Of a stretch of 64,000 nt of DNA, positions 19,761 through 30,015 are shown in pieces. The notes under the pieces are model-generated. The model was not told the DNA's origin. It did no database searches and was given only the letters and a program-made list of their open reading frames with translations. The stretch is from Mastigias papua (lineage: Eukaryota; Cnidaria; Scyphozoa; Rhizostomeae; Mastigiidae). The stretch is from NCBI GenBank assembly GCA_964019165.1, contig OZ025284.1, positions 2,015,521-2,079,520 of the forward strand, written 5' to 3'. Position 1 is the first letter of the stretch. Each line of letters opens with the position of its first letter. A program made the translations under genes and the position numbers.

Positions 19761-22525
19761 CTAATATAGGAAAGGAAAAAAGAAAAACATGAAAAATTTA
19801 AATAAACTTTTTGAAAACAGCCAGAGAAGATGCATGCTTAGTTTTGGCAGGAAGGTCATTCCACAATTTGCTCCTCTATAAGAAAAACATCTTTGCCCAT
19901 TACATGAAATTTTCTTGGGCATTTTCAAATCTGTCGCTGTATTTCGTAGGACATACGAAGAGCTCGTTGAGTTTTTTGTAAAGAGATCACAGAGGTATGG
20001 TGGAGCCATTTCATGCATGGACTTATAGACCATTGTTGTCGATTCTTCAGCTATAAGCTGATCAATGGTCTTCCAGCGCAACCCCAGATAGAGCAACAGT
20101 ACCGAAAGTGTGGCTCAACAATATCTTTGTATAGGGTCTTAAGTGTTTCCTGTGGTAGAAACGTTTTTGAAAGCCTTAGAAAGCCAATAGCCTTGGAAAC
20201 TTTGGTAGAAACTGTCTTTATGTGTTCCTTCCAGTTAAGAGAATTGTCGATCGTCACACCAAGGTATTTTGTTTTTTTGTATCACTTCAAGCTCCTTGTT
20301 GCGAATTTTCAACTTGAAATCTTCATCACGATTTTTGAGGATTTTGTGCTTTTGCTTGGTAGAAATAAGCATAGAATTTGTTTTTGCAACATTTAAGGAG
20401 AGTCTATTGCCTTTAAGCCACGTTTCCAGTTGTATGAGATCATTATTGATAGCTTCGTTTAAGGTTTCTATATCCGAAGCTTGATAGCATAGACTCGTGT
20501 CATCAGCATACATGGAGACAACAGAATTTTGAACAGCATGTGGTAAATCATTTATATAAATAAGAAAAAGAAGGGGGCCCAGACATGACCCTTGGGGCAC
20601 ACCAACATCTATCTTTTCAAGCTTGGAACTGATACCATTTACCCGACATAACTGTTCTCGGTTGAACAGGTATGATCTAAACCATGTGAGTTCTCGTTGT
20701 TGAATGCCGTAGTGCTCTAATTTTTTGCAAAGAATCCCATGATCTACAGTATCAAATGCTTTTTTAAGATCGATGAAGGTTAACCCCACAAGCTTGTTAA
20801 GATCTCGCCCACTGTACCAATCATCAGTATTTTTCAGTAAGTGGGTTACAGTAGAATGAAGGCTCCTATAGGCAGATTGGCCAGATGTAAACAGATTGTT
20901 ATCAACCATATGTTGGTATACCTGATTTGCTACAAGCTTTTCGAAGAGCCTAGCAATAACTGGCAAGACTGATATGGGACGATAGTTTGATTTATCAGCC
21001 TTGTCTCCTTCTTTTAAAATGGGAGTAATCCTAGCAATTTTCCATAAATCGGGAAAGGCACTTGTTTCGATAGACGTATTAAACAAGAGAGCCAGGGAAT
21101 TTTCAATTGAGGGTAGAGCAAGCTTCAAAAAGAAACTTGAGATATTATCAACTCCGAAGCTTTTTGCTGTTTTAATCTTGGCAAATGCATCTCTGATTTC
21201 CTGCACTTGAATAGTTCTGAAATGAAACTTTGCATTAGTTTTTTTACCTTAAAATTTCCTGATAGACGGGCATTTGGTGTCGCACTGATTTTATCAGCAA
21301 GCTCTTTGCCTACGGAACTGAAGTAACTGTTCATTACATCAGGAATATCCTCTTTGGGAGCTGTGTCAGAGCCAGATCCCGCAAGACCATCAATGCTACT
21401 TGACTTAGACCTCTTATTGAGAAGTTCATTGATGGTCTTCCAGGATTCTTTAACATTTTCCTTGCATGCTGAGATCTTATTATTATTATAGTATTCATTT
21501 TTACGCCGGATATTCAGAGCATTAACTTTGTTCCGAACTTGCCTGTATGAGTCCATTATAAGCGAGGACTTACTTTTTACTGCAGATTTTTTAAGCTTAT
21601 CTCTTGTACGCATTAACCCCTTGATTTCTTTATCGATCCAAGGACAGTACTTTTCTGACACACGCATTTCACAAATCGGGGCATGCTTGTCAATTGTGAA
21701 AGAGAATATGCCAGTCCAATGATCAACAAGCGCATCTATATCATCTGTTTTAGTTAGCATTTGCTCCCAAGCTATGCCACCAACATCAGATAAGAATTCC
21801 GACTCCTTAAATGTTTTCATTTTTCGAGTCTTTATCATTTTATGGCTTATTTTTACTGCTCCGTTAAATTTACGAACGCAGTATACCATAAAATGATCAC
21901 TCATAGTAACTTTATGCACTCCGGATTTTAAGACTTTTTTGGTACAGTTTGTAGCTGTATGATCAATTATGGAGGAAGTGCTTATACTGATCCTGGTTGG
22001 TTCTTCCACAAGCTGTTTCAGGCTAAACAGTTCATATAAACAGGTCAAATGTCTTGTTTGATTATCAATGGACTGTTCAGCCTGTTTAATTGAGAGATCA
22101 CAGTTGGTGTCCCCAAGAAGGATAATTTCCTTTCCTTCTCTGTCTAAATGCAGCAGAACCTTTTCCAGCTTATGAAAGGAAGAAACAGGATCACTGGGTG
22201 GTCTATACCATGCAAGAATTAACAAGGATTTGCTTTTTGATGGATTAATTTCAATGCAAATGATTTCCAAATCATCTGTAGGAACATCAGAACGCAACGT
22301 ATATTTAATAGTGTCTTTTATATATATAGAAACACCACCCTCATTTCTTGTCCTATCTCGACGCTCCTGATGGTAGCCAGGGATGTTGGTTAAATCTTTA
22401 GGGTAGTTAGGATCGAGCTTAGTCTCATTAAGTGCAAGAAGATGAACACCTTGACTCCTAATTAGCAGCTGAACCTCATCAAAGTGACTACGGAGCCCAT
22501 TTATGTTCAGAGATGCAAGTGCCAT
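19761..22525 (-). pseudogene. CR1-like LINE ORF2: AP endonuclease + reverse transcriptase, frameshifted
   Basis: The N-terminal part (22525-21125, 466 codons) is an exonuclease/endonuclease/phosphatase domain: SLNINGLRSH, LALNETKLD (catalytic Glu block), WYRPPSDP, LLGDTNCD, IIDHTATN and SDHFMVY. The RT follows in another frame (21206-20235): IRDAFAKIKTAKSFGVDNIS, NYRPISVLPV, FIDLKKAFDTVDH, GVPQGSCLGPLLFLIYINDL and MYADDTSL (YADD). The thumb and tail continue in two further frames (20257-20051 and 20096-19761). Frameshifts lie near 21200-21230, 20260 and 20090, and part of the connection seems deleted after IWGCAG at about 20065. The protein would nick the target and prime reverse transcription, but this copy cannot make it. 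Confidence 0.88.
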
Positions 22526-22652
22526 ACCCGTTTTAAACCCTAGATGCTGATGACACGAGCCTGCTTGATTTCCATTTAGGCAGGCATATTCCCTGGAAGT
22601 TCCTTAGGATGGTAGCACTACTACATCCGCCCCTTTAGTCCAGCAACAAGCA

Positions 22653-24302
22653 TCAAAGACTCTGAAGCTTTGTAGCCAGATTTGAGGCGAACTTAGTCAC
22701 TCCTTTGTTGTTCAGGTGCTGCCCTCTTCTTCCAACATCTTTTTCGCTAATATTCTGATTATTTACAACGCTTAGACGTAGGCTGAGGATTTTCTTGTTG
22801 ATCTTCTCGATTACCTTTCCTGCTGCCCTGTTGTCCAACCTCCAAATTGGCATTGAGAGAACGATAGTACAATCAGGTAATGTTGTTTCGATACTTTTTA
22901 AGATCGAGCAAAGCATCCAGAATTTTGTCTGCTGTGGCTTCCTTGTTCACAGCATCATTTGTTCCAAAATGAAGTATCACTTTGCTCGGCTTCTTGGCTA
23001 AAAGGGGCTTAATATAAAACTGATGCAGATCTTTAATCGTTGAGCCAGAAAAGCAGCGTACTTTGACAGTACCGTTCTTGCTCAGTTTCTTTTCATCGAC
23101 ACCATATAGCATGCTATTTCCCATAATGAGAACAGTACCTCTTTTCCAAGTATGGTCCTGCTGCTGTGAGTTGCCTTGATTACTATTCTCACTAGCATTA
23201 ATCCTTGGTTCATATGACGTTTTGTTGTCCCCTAACTTGACATCTAATTTACTTTCCGCCTGTTCATCTTGCCGTTTCGCTACTTTTCCTGGAAAAGCCT
23301 GTATTTCTTTTTCTCTATTTGCAACATTTGTGCCACTCGACCTCTCATTGTCCTTTTCTCTCACGTCATAACTGCACGTAGCATTCTGCTTGTTGCCTAG
23401 ACTTTTTGACACAATATATTGTTTGTATTTCCTCCTTCGTTCGTCTAAGCACATTTCCCATTGGGCTTGTACCCTTTTACTTGCATTCTTCTTTGATGTC
23501 TGGACTGCATTCCCTTGGGTAGGTGTGTTATTCTCCTCATGTGTGTCGGCTTTGCTACTAAATTCACCTTTAAGACCTTCAGCAATTAAGTGTATCGCCT
23601 TATTTATTGTTGACTCTAAGAACGCTCTTTTGGTTTCCATAGATTCACTTGACTTAGTAGCCGGACAACTACAATGATGGTACAAAACAGGTGAAGAACT
23701 GACCATCGCAGGGGTCCTATTGCATTAGTTTTTACCATTAACTTTGTATGGCTCTAGTTCCCCGATTTTAGCTTTTAGTTGGGCGTTTTCAATTCGTAGG
23801 TTATTGCTAGCTTCTCTCTCATTCTGGAGCAGATTATTCATTTGAACAATGGCATCAGCCATATTACCAAAAGATGCCAATGTCGTTAAAGTTTCACTAT
23901 CCAGATGATTTGTGGGCGTATGGACATCCATCGTCTCGGTTGAGAGACCAACCTTTGTTTCCGACAGTTTCAGCGAGCTTTCCAAATTCCAGTCCAAATA
24001 TAAATCATGAATTAATAAATCATGAGAATCATTTTCACCTTCTCCAATATTTTCAGGGTCAATATAAAATATGAATCACCTCTCTCAGTGACAGTGATAA
24101 ACACAGCTCCAGTTTCAACAAGATGATCCAGATGTTTCTTTATCCTTGATTCACTTAGGCCATGTTTCTCAGCCACAGTCTCGACGATGTTTACGCTGTG
24201 TGGACGTTTATGTTGAACTTTTCGGATATGGTTAATCGCCGAGTAAATTGCTTTCTCCAAGGAATCGTTCCCCATCGAATAAAGCAGATCTAACAGTAGC
24301 AA
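22653..24302 (-). pseudogene. CR1-like LINE ORF1: winged-helix-like, coiled-coil and SGNH hydrolase, broken
   Basis: In order: residues from 24302 form a helix-turn-helix/winged-helix-like domain (VETVAEKHGLSESRIKKHL then GAVFITVTERGDSYFIL). After a one-base frameshift near 24060 an acidic linker leads to a coiled coil (MADAIVQMNNLLQNEREASN, to 23725). An in-frame TAA at about 23725 separates this from a charged region and an SGNH hydrolase/esterase domain: LIMGNSMLYG (Ser block), HFGTNDAV (Asn block) and, after another frameshift near 22900, GQHLNNKG (His block). Esterase domains in ORF1 of CR1-type elements are established. The extra N-terminal winged helix is less familiar to me. The role is presumably RNA/DNA binding and chaperoning. 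Confidence 0.75.
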
Positions 24303-24642
24303 AGAACTGTCTCAAAACTATTAGAACAAATGAATCTGTTAAGATTTTACGAAAATGCTAAGAAAATCATGAGGCTCAAATTCCAAAGTTTTCCACCTTC
24401 AAGACTCGAGTTCGTATGCCAGAAATCGATATTAGCTCAGTCTCTGTAAGCTCATTCACAAAGATCGAAACTTTTCTTTGCTAATTTTGGCTAACAAAGA
24501 TCAAACATTTTTTAACAAATAATGGTTACCTCTTTTTACCAGTTTACTCTAATAAAAGTTAAGAAAATTGTAAGAGAATCTCAGCCTAAATTTTAGGTAA
24601 AGTTAAGAAAAAAATTGAGGCTTAGACGAAAAAGTGGATTCC

Positions 24643-25440
24643 TTATAAAAAAACGTGTACTCTGATATAGGCCACTTGCATACACATTTTAATCGTTTGG
24701 ACAATATTTTAAGAGATGATAAGGTGGTCTTACACGCCCTGCGCACTAATAAAAACATTATCATTATACCAGCCATTACAGGTGGCAAAACTGTTATCTG
24801 GGAATGTGCCAGTTATTTTCAAGAGGCCTATCGAAGACTCAGTGATCACAACTATTACATACCATTAAATAACAACCCTACTCGCCACTCAGTCTTTGAA
24901 ATTTCGACATTGAACGGTCTCATTCAGTAGATAAGATACCATTCTTGGACGTACCTATTCTGAAAAGAAATGACAGACTTCATACAACATTATATAAGAA
25001 ACCAACATGCGTTTCCTCACTATTACATGCACATTCTTTCCACCCTCCTAATTGCTAGGATGGTATCATATATAGCCAAGCTCTGAGATACCGTCGAATT
25101 ATCTCCAACAATGAGGGTTTGCAATTTCACTTAAAACAACGATCTACTACACTCAGCAAACGAAGCTATAGTATTGGACTATTGAGAAACTCTTTTCCAA
25201 CGTTCGTGTGTTATCACGAAATAGCCTCTCGGTAACGTGCTGTAAACGTTGTGGTATACTATCGTTAAATCACCGAAATGCTAGTCACAGGTTGATGCCT
25301 GATGAATCGTACAGATATTTATTCACCTGCTTTCCACGTGCATAGAGAATACCTCCTACCCTTTTATTGTCACCACTACCTTCAATATTTTGCACTTTGA
25401 GGGATTTCCCTCAACAACTTTATCCCCACATTCCTAGACT
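24643..25440 (+). pseudogene. Penelope-like element RT fragment (3' part of PLE-1)
   Basis: The translation resumes the PLE frame: DIGHLHTHFNRLDNILRDD, LHALRTNKNIIIIPA and NNYYIPLNNNPTR-like sequence at 24655-24890. It then gives IPFLDVPILKRNDRLHTTLY and KKPTC, HSFHPPNC and YSQALRYRRIISNNEGLQFH near 24935-25135. The last block (HPPxxxxGIxYSQALRYRRI) is diagnostic of PLE reverse transcriptases. The middle RT (catalytic YADD region) is deleted between about 24925 and 24930. Several stops are present, and no GIY-YIG endonuclease was found before SLC46 copy D begins. Confidence 0.75.
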
Positions 25441-25556
25441 TATCTCACACCTTTTGTGCACCACAGCTGATTGGAATCATTCGAATTGCCATTCATTGCT
25501 TGAATTACCCGTGTTTTCTTACTATTACACTTAGTTTTCATTTATTATAAACATTA

Positions 25557-25562
25557 TTTATT
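25557..25562 (-). promoter_or_regulatory. candidate poly(A) signal of SLC46 copy D
   Basis: AATAAA on the minus strand 2 nt after the TAG stop. A second AATAAA lies at 25541-25546. Confidence 0.4.
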
Positions 25563-25564
25563 GT

Positions 25565-26962
25565 CTAGTCTTTTCTTTTGTCCATAGTTGCAATTTTGTC
25601 ATAATTAATAGGAGTCGCTACTTTCCGTTTTCTTAATACAATATAAAACAAAATAATAAGACATACGACATTTAGACAAGACATACACAACATTCCGAAT
25701 CCACTAAATACTTTAGCTGTTGCTGCAAATAATCCGTTTGATGCTACCGCCATAACGGTTACACTTGCTCCACTCAGCAAGCCAAAAAGTGATAGAGTAA
25801 CACCATGCTCTTCTACCGACACTAACTTAGTAAGCTTTGATCTGACACAAGAAGCCATGAACGAGGCACAACATGCAAAAATTGTAGATAGATAAACCAT
25901 AAGCGGTGTCGTCGAGAAACTTAAGATTATAAACTTAACGATTTTACTCACAACTCCTGCTATCATTAAAGTGTAATCAGATATTTGAAATAATCTATAT
26001 AAAATTAAAGATAGGATGATAAGTCCAACTCCACGGCTGAATTGGAATAAAGTGATATAGATACCGATTTGATCTGCCTTGAAGTTTAGTGGGCTGTGCT
26101 TGAGAAAAAGTGCTATAAGGGCGCGTTCGCCCCCATAGGCCGCCAAATTGAAGAATGTAGCTGTTAACAAGAGAAGAATTGTATTGTCTTCAGGATGCAA
26201 AAGGTGCTTCTTTGTAAACGAGACCAAATGATGCCAAGTATCCTTAGTGTGTTCCTTTATACCATTCCATAAATCATACTGGTTTTCTTTTGAAGATTTC
26301 TCATCAACATCATCAACCGGTGGTACAAGTACTATGGCATATAATATGTTGACTGCAAGAACAGTTGCTGCAAACATGAACACACTTGGGAATCCAAAAT
26401 ATCGTTTTAAGTAGTTCCCAACTAAACCACCAATAGCAAGTCCAATCTCCACTGATGCCATGGTCAAAGTAAGTGCTAAAGTTCTATCAACTGTGCTTGC
26501 ACTAGCACTGTATGTACAACAAATTGAAATGCAGCCAGGAATTTCACCAAAAATGCACGTTACAAAACTGGCAAGTACAAGGTAACCGAGATGGCTTCTT
26601 ATGAAAACAGATGAGCAGAGGTTGATTAAAGACGATACGAGACTAACCATTGCTGGTAATAGAAGCACCTTCTTTTTTGAGACAAGATCTGTCATTGCTC
26701 CAAGTGGCAATATTATGCACGTTGCAGGGAGGAATCCGGCAAACGTAATCAACGCATTCCACGCGGCTGCTTCTTCGTAAACAGAGTTCTCTTGTGCCTT
26801 GAATTTCATTTGTCCAAGTTGATCGCAAACAGTGAAGTTGAACTTGTTATGACAAACTTTAGAAACTACTAATTGTGGCACAATATACAAATTGGTACTC
26901 AACGCAGCCAATTGAAAAAAGGTGAAGGGCGCAACAGCCCATCTTTTTGAGATTACCTCCAT
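25565..26962 (-). CDS. SLC46-like MFS transporter, copy D (465 aa, intronless)
   Basis: The near-identical sister of copy C (about 16 substitutions in 465 residues), with all landmarks intact: Cys37/Asn42/Cys46 in the first loop, [11 protein letters not shown] at 88-98, YGGERAL at 276-282 and RSKLTKLVSVEEHG before TM11. At 137-145 (IFGEIPGCI) and 303-311 (ITLFQFSRG) it matches the more distant paralogues A and E/G better than copy C does. This suggests patches of gene conversion or divergence unique to C. The frame is intact and probably functional. Substrate unknown. Confidence 0.88.
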   Translation of the reverse strand: MEVISKRWAVAPFTFFQLAALSTNLYIVPQLVVSKVCHNKFNFTVCDQLGQMKFKAQENSVYEEAAAWNALITFAGFLPATCIILPLGAMTDLVSKKKVLLLPAMVSLVSSLINLCSSVFIRSHLGYLVLASFVTCIFGEIPGCISICCTYSASASTVDRTLALTLTMASVEIGLAIGGLVGNYLKRYFGFPSVFMFAATVLAVNILYAIVLVPPVDDVDEKSSKENQYDLWNGIKEHTKDTWHHLVSFTKKHLLHPEDNTILLLLTATFFNLAAYGGERALIALFLKHSPLNFKADQIGIYITLFQFSRGVGLIILSLILYRLFQISDYTLMIAGVVSKIVKFIILSFSTTPLMVYLSTIFACCASFMASCVRSKLTKLVSVEEHGVTLSLFGLLSGASVTVMAVASNGLFAATAKVFSGFGMLCMSCLNVVCLIILFYIVLRKRKVATPINYDKIATMDKRKD

Positions 26963-27145
26963 CTTGCTTTGCGTTCAGCAGTGATGTACCATCTCTGTCA
27001 TTTATATGTAAAGTTGTCTTAATGATGTAATTGCATTTTCCATTCAAAAGTAAAAGCGAATCATCCATGCCTCACAGGAATTTGTATTGTCCGTTAGACG
27101 TTGCTATGAGCTCCATATTCTTTAGCAGATCTCAATCGATTAAAA
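25565..27145 (-). repeat. segmental duplicate unit 2 (partner 16412-17995)
   Basis: Copy D and its 5' flank match copy C and its flank until about 27145. Beyond that the sequences differ. Confidence 0.85.
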
Positions 27146-27377
27146 GGATTTGGTCATGGAACAATTGATTCCATGGTGATTAGATAAGAGGATCTGAATA
27201 GCTGACTGTTCTTTGTGGACAGTTGTTGGAATATATCTAGATCTATAAACATACCTATATACATACACTATACATATTTTATATATCTACCACTGGATCA
27301 GAGCCGCATTCGCATAGTATAGAAATATATAAAAGAGAAAAAATAAAAAGTATACTTAATTTAAATTATAGACATGT
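27146..27377. other. unassigned AT-rich spacer
   Basis: No gene recognised. Short ATATAC-rich low-complexity stretches occur around 27240-27350. Confidence 0.4.
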
Positions 27378-27740
<363 letters not shown>

Positions 27741-27847
27741 GTTTTGTGAAATTAAATTTTGATTTTGTCTTTTATTTATATTTGTATGCTATCATGATGT
27801 CATATATTATACTTATCTTCGCCACACATGATAATAGCTGAGACAAA

Positions 27848-28290
27848 ATGGTATTTCCCACAAGAATTGGTGCCAAGGTTAGAGCGTATATCTGCTATAT
27901 TCGACGAGAGTCGTCCTTGTTGTACAGGGAGATTGCTGTGGGAATATGTCAGGAGCGCTTTTCTAGCCAAAGTGCGAAGAAGAGACCGGGTCGACCACCA
28001 TTGATGACGAAGAAAGTGAAGGACAGATTTATTCCAACATTCCGCAAAATGATAGATGAGAACCCGAACGTCAGAGTCGTTGACGTCGTAAAAGAGTGTA
28101 AAATCACGAGCATCAGCTATAGAACTCATATACTTAACATTAAATGATGCTGGTACCACTTTCTGAGATCGAAAAAAAGGTATACTTTCATCTGATATGA
28201 CAGGCAACGCAGAGTGCGATATGCAAAAGCAGCTCTAAAAAACTATGATACACACTATTGGATTTTTCTGTATTTGGACGGTTTCTCTTT
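27848..28290 (+). pseudogene. Tc1-like DNA transposon transposase, N-terminal relic
   Basis: The open 99-codon part has FPTRIGAKVRAYICYIRRES, REIAVGICQ, a GRPP(L)-type AT-hook segment (KKRPGRPPLMTKK) and VVDVVKECKITSISYRT, the paired helix-turn-helix DNA-binding region of Tc1/mariner transposases. After the stop at 28145, translation continues in decayed form: WYHFLRSKK, RQRRVRYAKAALKNYDTHYW and IFLYLDGFSF. The last is around the first catalytic Asp of the DDE domain. The remaining catalytic domain and terminal repeats are missing. Confidence 0.7.
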
Positions 28291-28292
28291 TA

Positions 28293-29000
28293 GGCTAGGG
28301 CCGCGCAACGGAGGGACGGGAGGGCCATGGCCCCCCCATTTTTTTCAGTTATAAATATTTCAGTTAGAAAGATGTATGATGCTGAGTAGCTTTGTATCAG
28401 TGACATTTCTACAACCCGTAGTAATGATTTTAGTTAAGAATTAGGAGCATAGAGGAAAGGCATTTACTCCAGAGTTGGTGCATTGGCTTTATCTAAGTCA
28501 AATTCCAGAAATTTGACTTTTTCTGAACTTGTTTGGCCAAGAAAATTTAGTTTGGTTTAGACGATTTATTTGACTTTTTGGCTTTTATGGCTCTTTTCAT
28601 TTCTATAAAAGATTAGCTCCGATATTAAAAAGTTATCACCAGCAGTAGGTTGATTATAATAATCCTGTGACCATTGATTTTCGTTGGCTTACATTCCCTG
28701 ACCTTCTGTGTGGTGACAAGAGAAAACATTACGTATTTTTGTTGACTTTCGATATCACGGTTTCCTGTATATTTTAACCAATCTTCAAGCCATTTTTACA
28801 ACCAAAAGATCACTAATACCAAATATCGTTTCCATTGTGAAAGTTGTATTGGTCAGTGGTGCTACGACTGCGATACCTGAAAGATCTTTTTCTTTGGCTA
28901 GAAGAATTAAAACATGGCTACGGTCAACAATTAAACAACGGAAATTCAACTCACTTTCTATTTTGAATTCAAGCAAACCTCTTGTATTGTTCCGCCTTTA
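28293..29000 (+). pseudogene. hAT-family transposon relic with dimerisation domain
   Basis: VSGATTAIPERSFSLARRIK and TWLRSTIKQRKFNSLSIL (28847-28965) match the C-terminal hAT dimerisation block (ATSxERSFSxLRRIKTxLRSTM...RLxxL). Upstream, GGGAGGGCCATGGCCCCCCC near 28319 resembles the G/C-rich start of many hAT-like elements. The catalytic region between is not readable. Dead relic. Confidence 0.6.
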
Positions 29001-29334
29001 TTGCTCATCAGTATTTAAACCACATCAATTATGCAGTATTACAGCGAATTTCCCCTTGTCTATGTTATTCCAAGGTGTCCTCAATGAATACCAGTCGCTC
29101 TTTGACTTGTACAAGGAGACGATGGAATTATGTAGATAAGTGAAAAAGTTTACTCTAATATGCCCTTAAACAACCCAATGCTAAACTTTTGCATAAAAAA
29201 ACTACGACCCTATACCTATAAAGCATCCAACTCAATGCAGTCAAAAGTCTTTTTATTGCCAGTTCTGAAGAGCTGTTAAAACTTTTTTCTCTGACAAATC
29301 AAAACCTAAGAGTAAAATAGTTTTAGTATCAAAC

Positions 29335-29576
29335 TTTGTTCACAAGGGCTATATACTGATTTTGCTAGTTTTAGTCCATCTCCTTATGAGACTAATCTGG
29401 GTAGTGTCTTCATCGTTATCAGCTTTCATAAGGATATAGTTAAAATCAAGCAAATTTTGTTGGAAAACCGATTTCCTCTTACGCTCATTGATAAGTTCAT
29501 AAGGAACTTCTTCAACCAACAGTACTCTTGTAGCGTCAAAAACACAGCCTTGTCTTCTGCTTGTCCTATGTAAGTC
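29335..29576 (+). pseudogene. Penelope-like element thumb region (5' half of PLE-2)
   Basis: The translation gives YTDFASFSPSPYETNLGSVF, FHKDIVKIKQILLENRFPLT and LIDKFIRNFFNQQY. This is the characteristic PLE segment after the RT (YTxFxSFxPxxYKxxL...FPxxLIDxCIxxFL). It is cut at 29581 by the BEL/Pao element. The continuation lies beyond the 3' LTR at 35765. Confidence 0.7.
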
Positions 29577-29581
29577 ACCTC
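29577..29581. other. BEL element target-site duplication, left copy
   Basis: ACCTC directly precedes the 5' LTR and recurs at 35760-35764 directly after the 3' LTR. Five bases is the usual duplication length for BEL/Pao elements. Confidence 0.9.
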
Positions 29582-29964
29582 TGTTGCAAATTATGAATAT
29601 TTTTGGTTAACGTACTATTGTTTAGTTTTGTTCAATAGATCTCGTGTAGAGATCATATTACAGCGTGCTCGCAGAAAGGAATGAACGATAGATTGATGGA
29701 GGAGAGAGATAGATTGATGGAGGAGAGAAGAACTGAAAGATAACAAAAGGGAAGGACATTACAAACATTAAGTAACTTTACATACATTTATATCCGCTTT
29801 TATTCATATTTATCCAACATTTATATATACATTTATTCTCAAAAATCAACATTCATGCGTTAGTACCCCTTGGACTGGCCTGAACCGAACGGCGCACGAA
29901 AGGCTATCAATTGCCCAAATTGAAAGCGGTGGAATTAGGAAGGATCGGGGTTAAATTGATAAAA
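29582..29964 (+). repeat. BEL/Pao 5' LTR (383 bp)
   Basis: Begins TGTTGCAAATTATG and ends TTAAATTGATAAAA. It is identical to the 3' LTR except C at 29868 against T at 35663. It contains two direct copies of GATAGATTGATGGAGGAGAG. It does not end in the usual CA. Confidence 0.95.
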
Positions 29965-29966
29965 CG

Positions 29967-29982
29967 TGGCCCAACCGACCGG
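29967..29982 (+). promoter_or_regulatory. putative tRNA primer-binding site
   Basis: TGGCCCAACCGACCGG starts two bases after the 5' LTR. It begins with TGG, complementary to a tRNA CCA end. I did not identify which tRNA. Confidence 0.55.
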
Positions 29983-30015
29983 ATTGAAATTGCCAAGTCG
30001 TAAGAGATAAAGAGA

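Larger units (their letters stand above)
19574..24642 (-). mobile_element. nearly full-length CR1-like LINE (about 5.07 kb) inserted in PLE-1
   Basis: Reading on the minus strand: a 5' UTR (24642-24303), ORF1 (24302-22653), ORF2 with endonuclease and reverse transcriptase (22525-19761), a 3' UTR with a hairpin bounded by GGAGGG and CCCTCC (about 19634-19677), and an A/T-rich ATGAA-type tail near 19605. The ends are flanked by imperfect direct repeats TTATAAGAAAAAAGTTTA (19556-19573) and TTATAAAAAAACGTGTA (24643-24659). Both ORFs contain frameshifts and ORF1 a stop, so the copy is dead but fairly young. Relics of the same family occur at 1.9-4.0 kb. Confidence 0.85.

Noticed and set aside
27848..28290. 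Possible functional Tc1-like gene
   Set aside because: Only the DNA-binding region is open; the catalytic DDE domain is lost and no terminal inverted repeats are visible.
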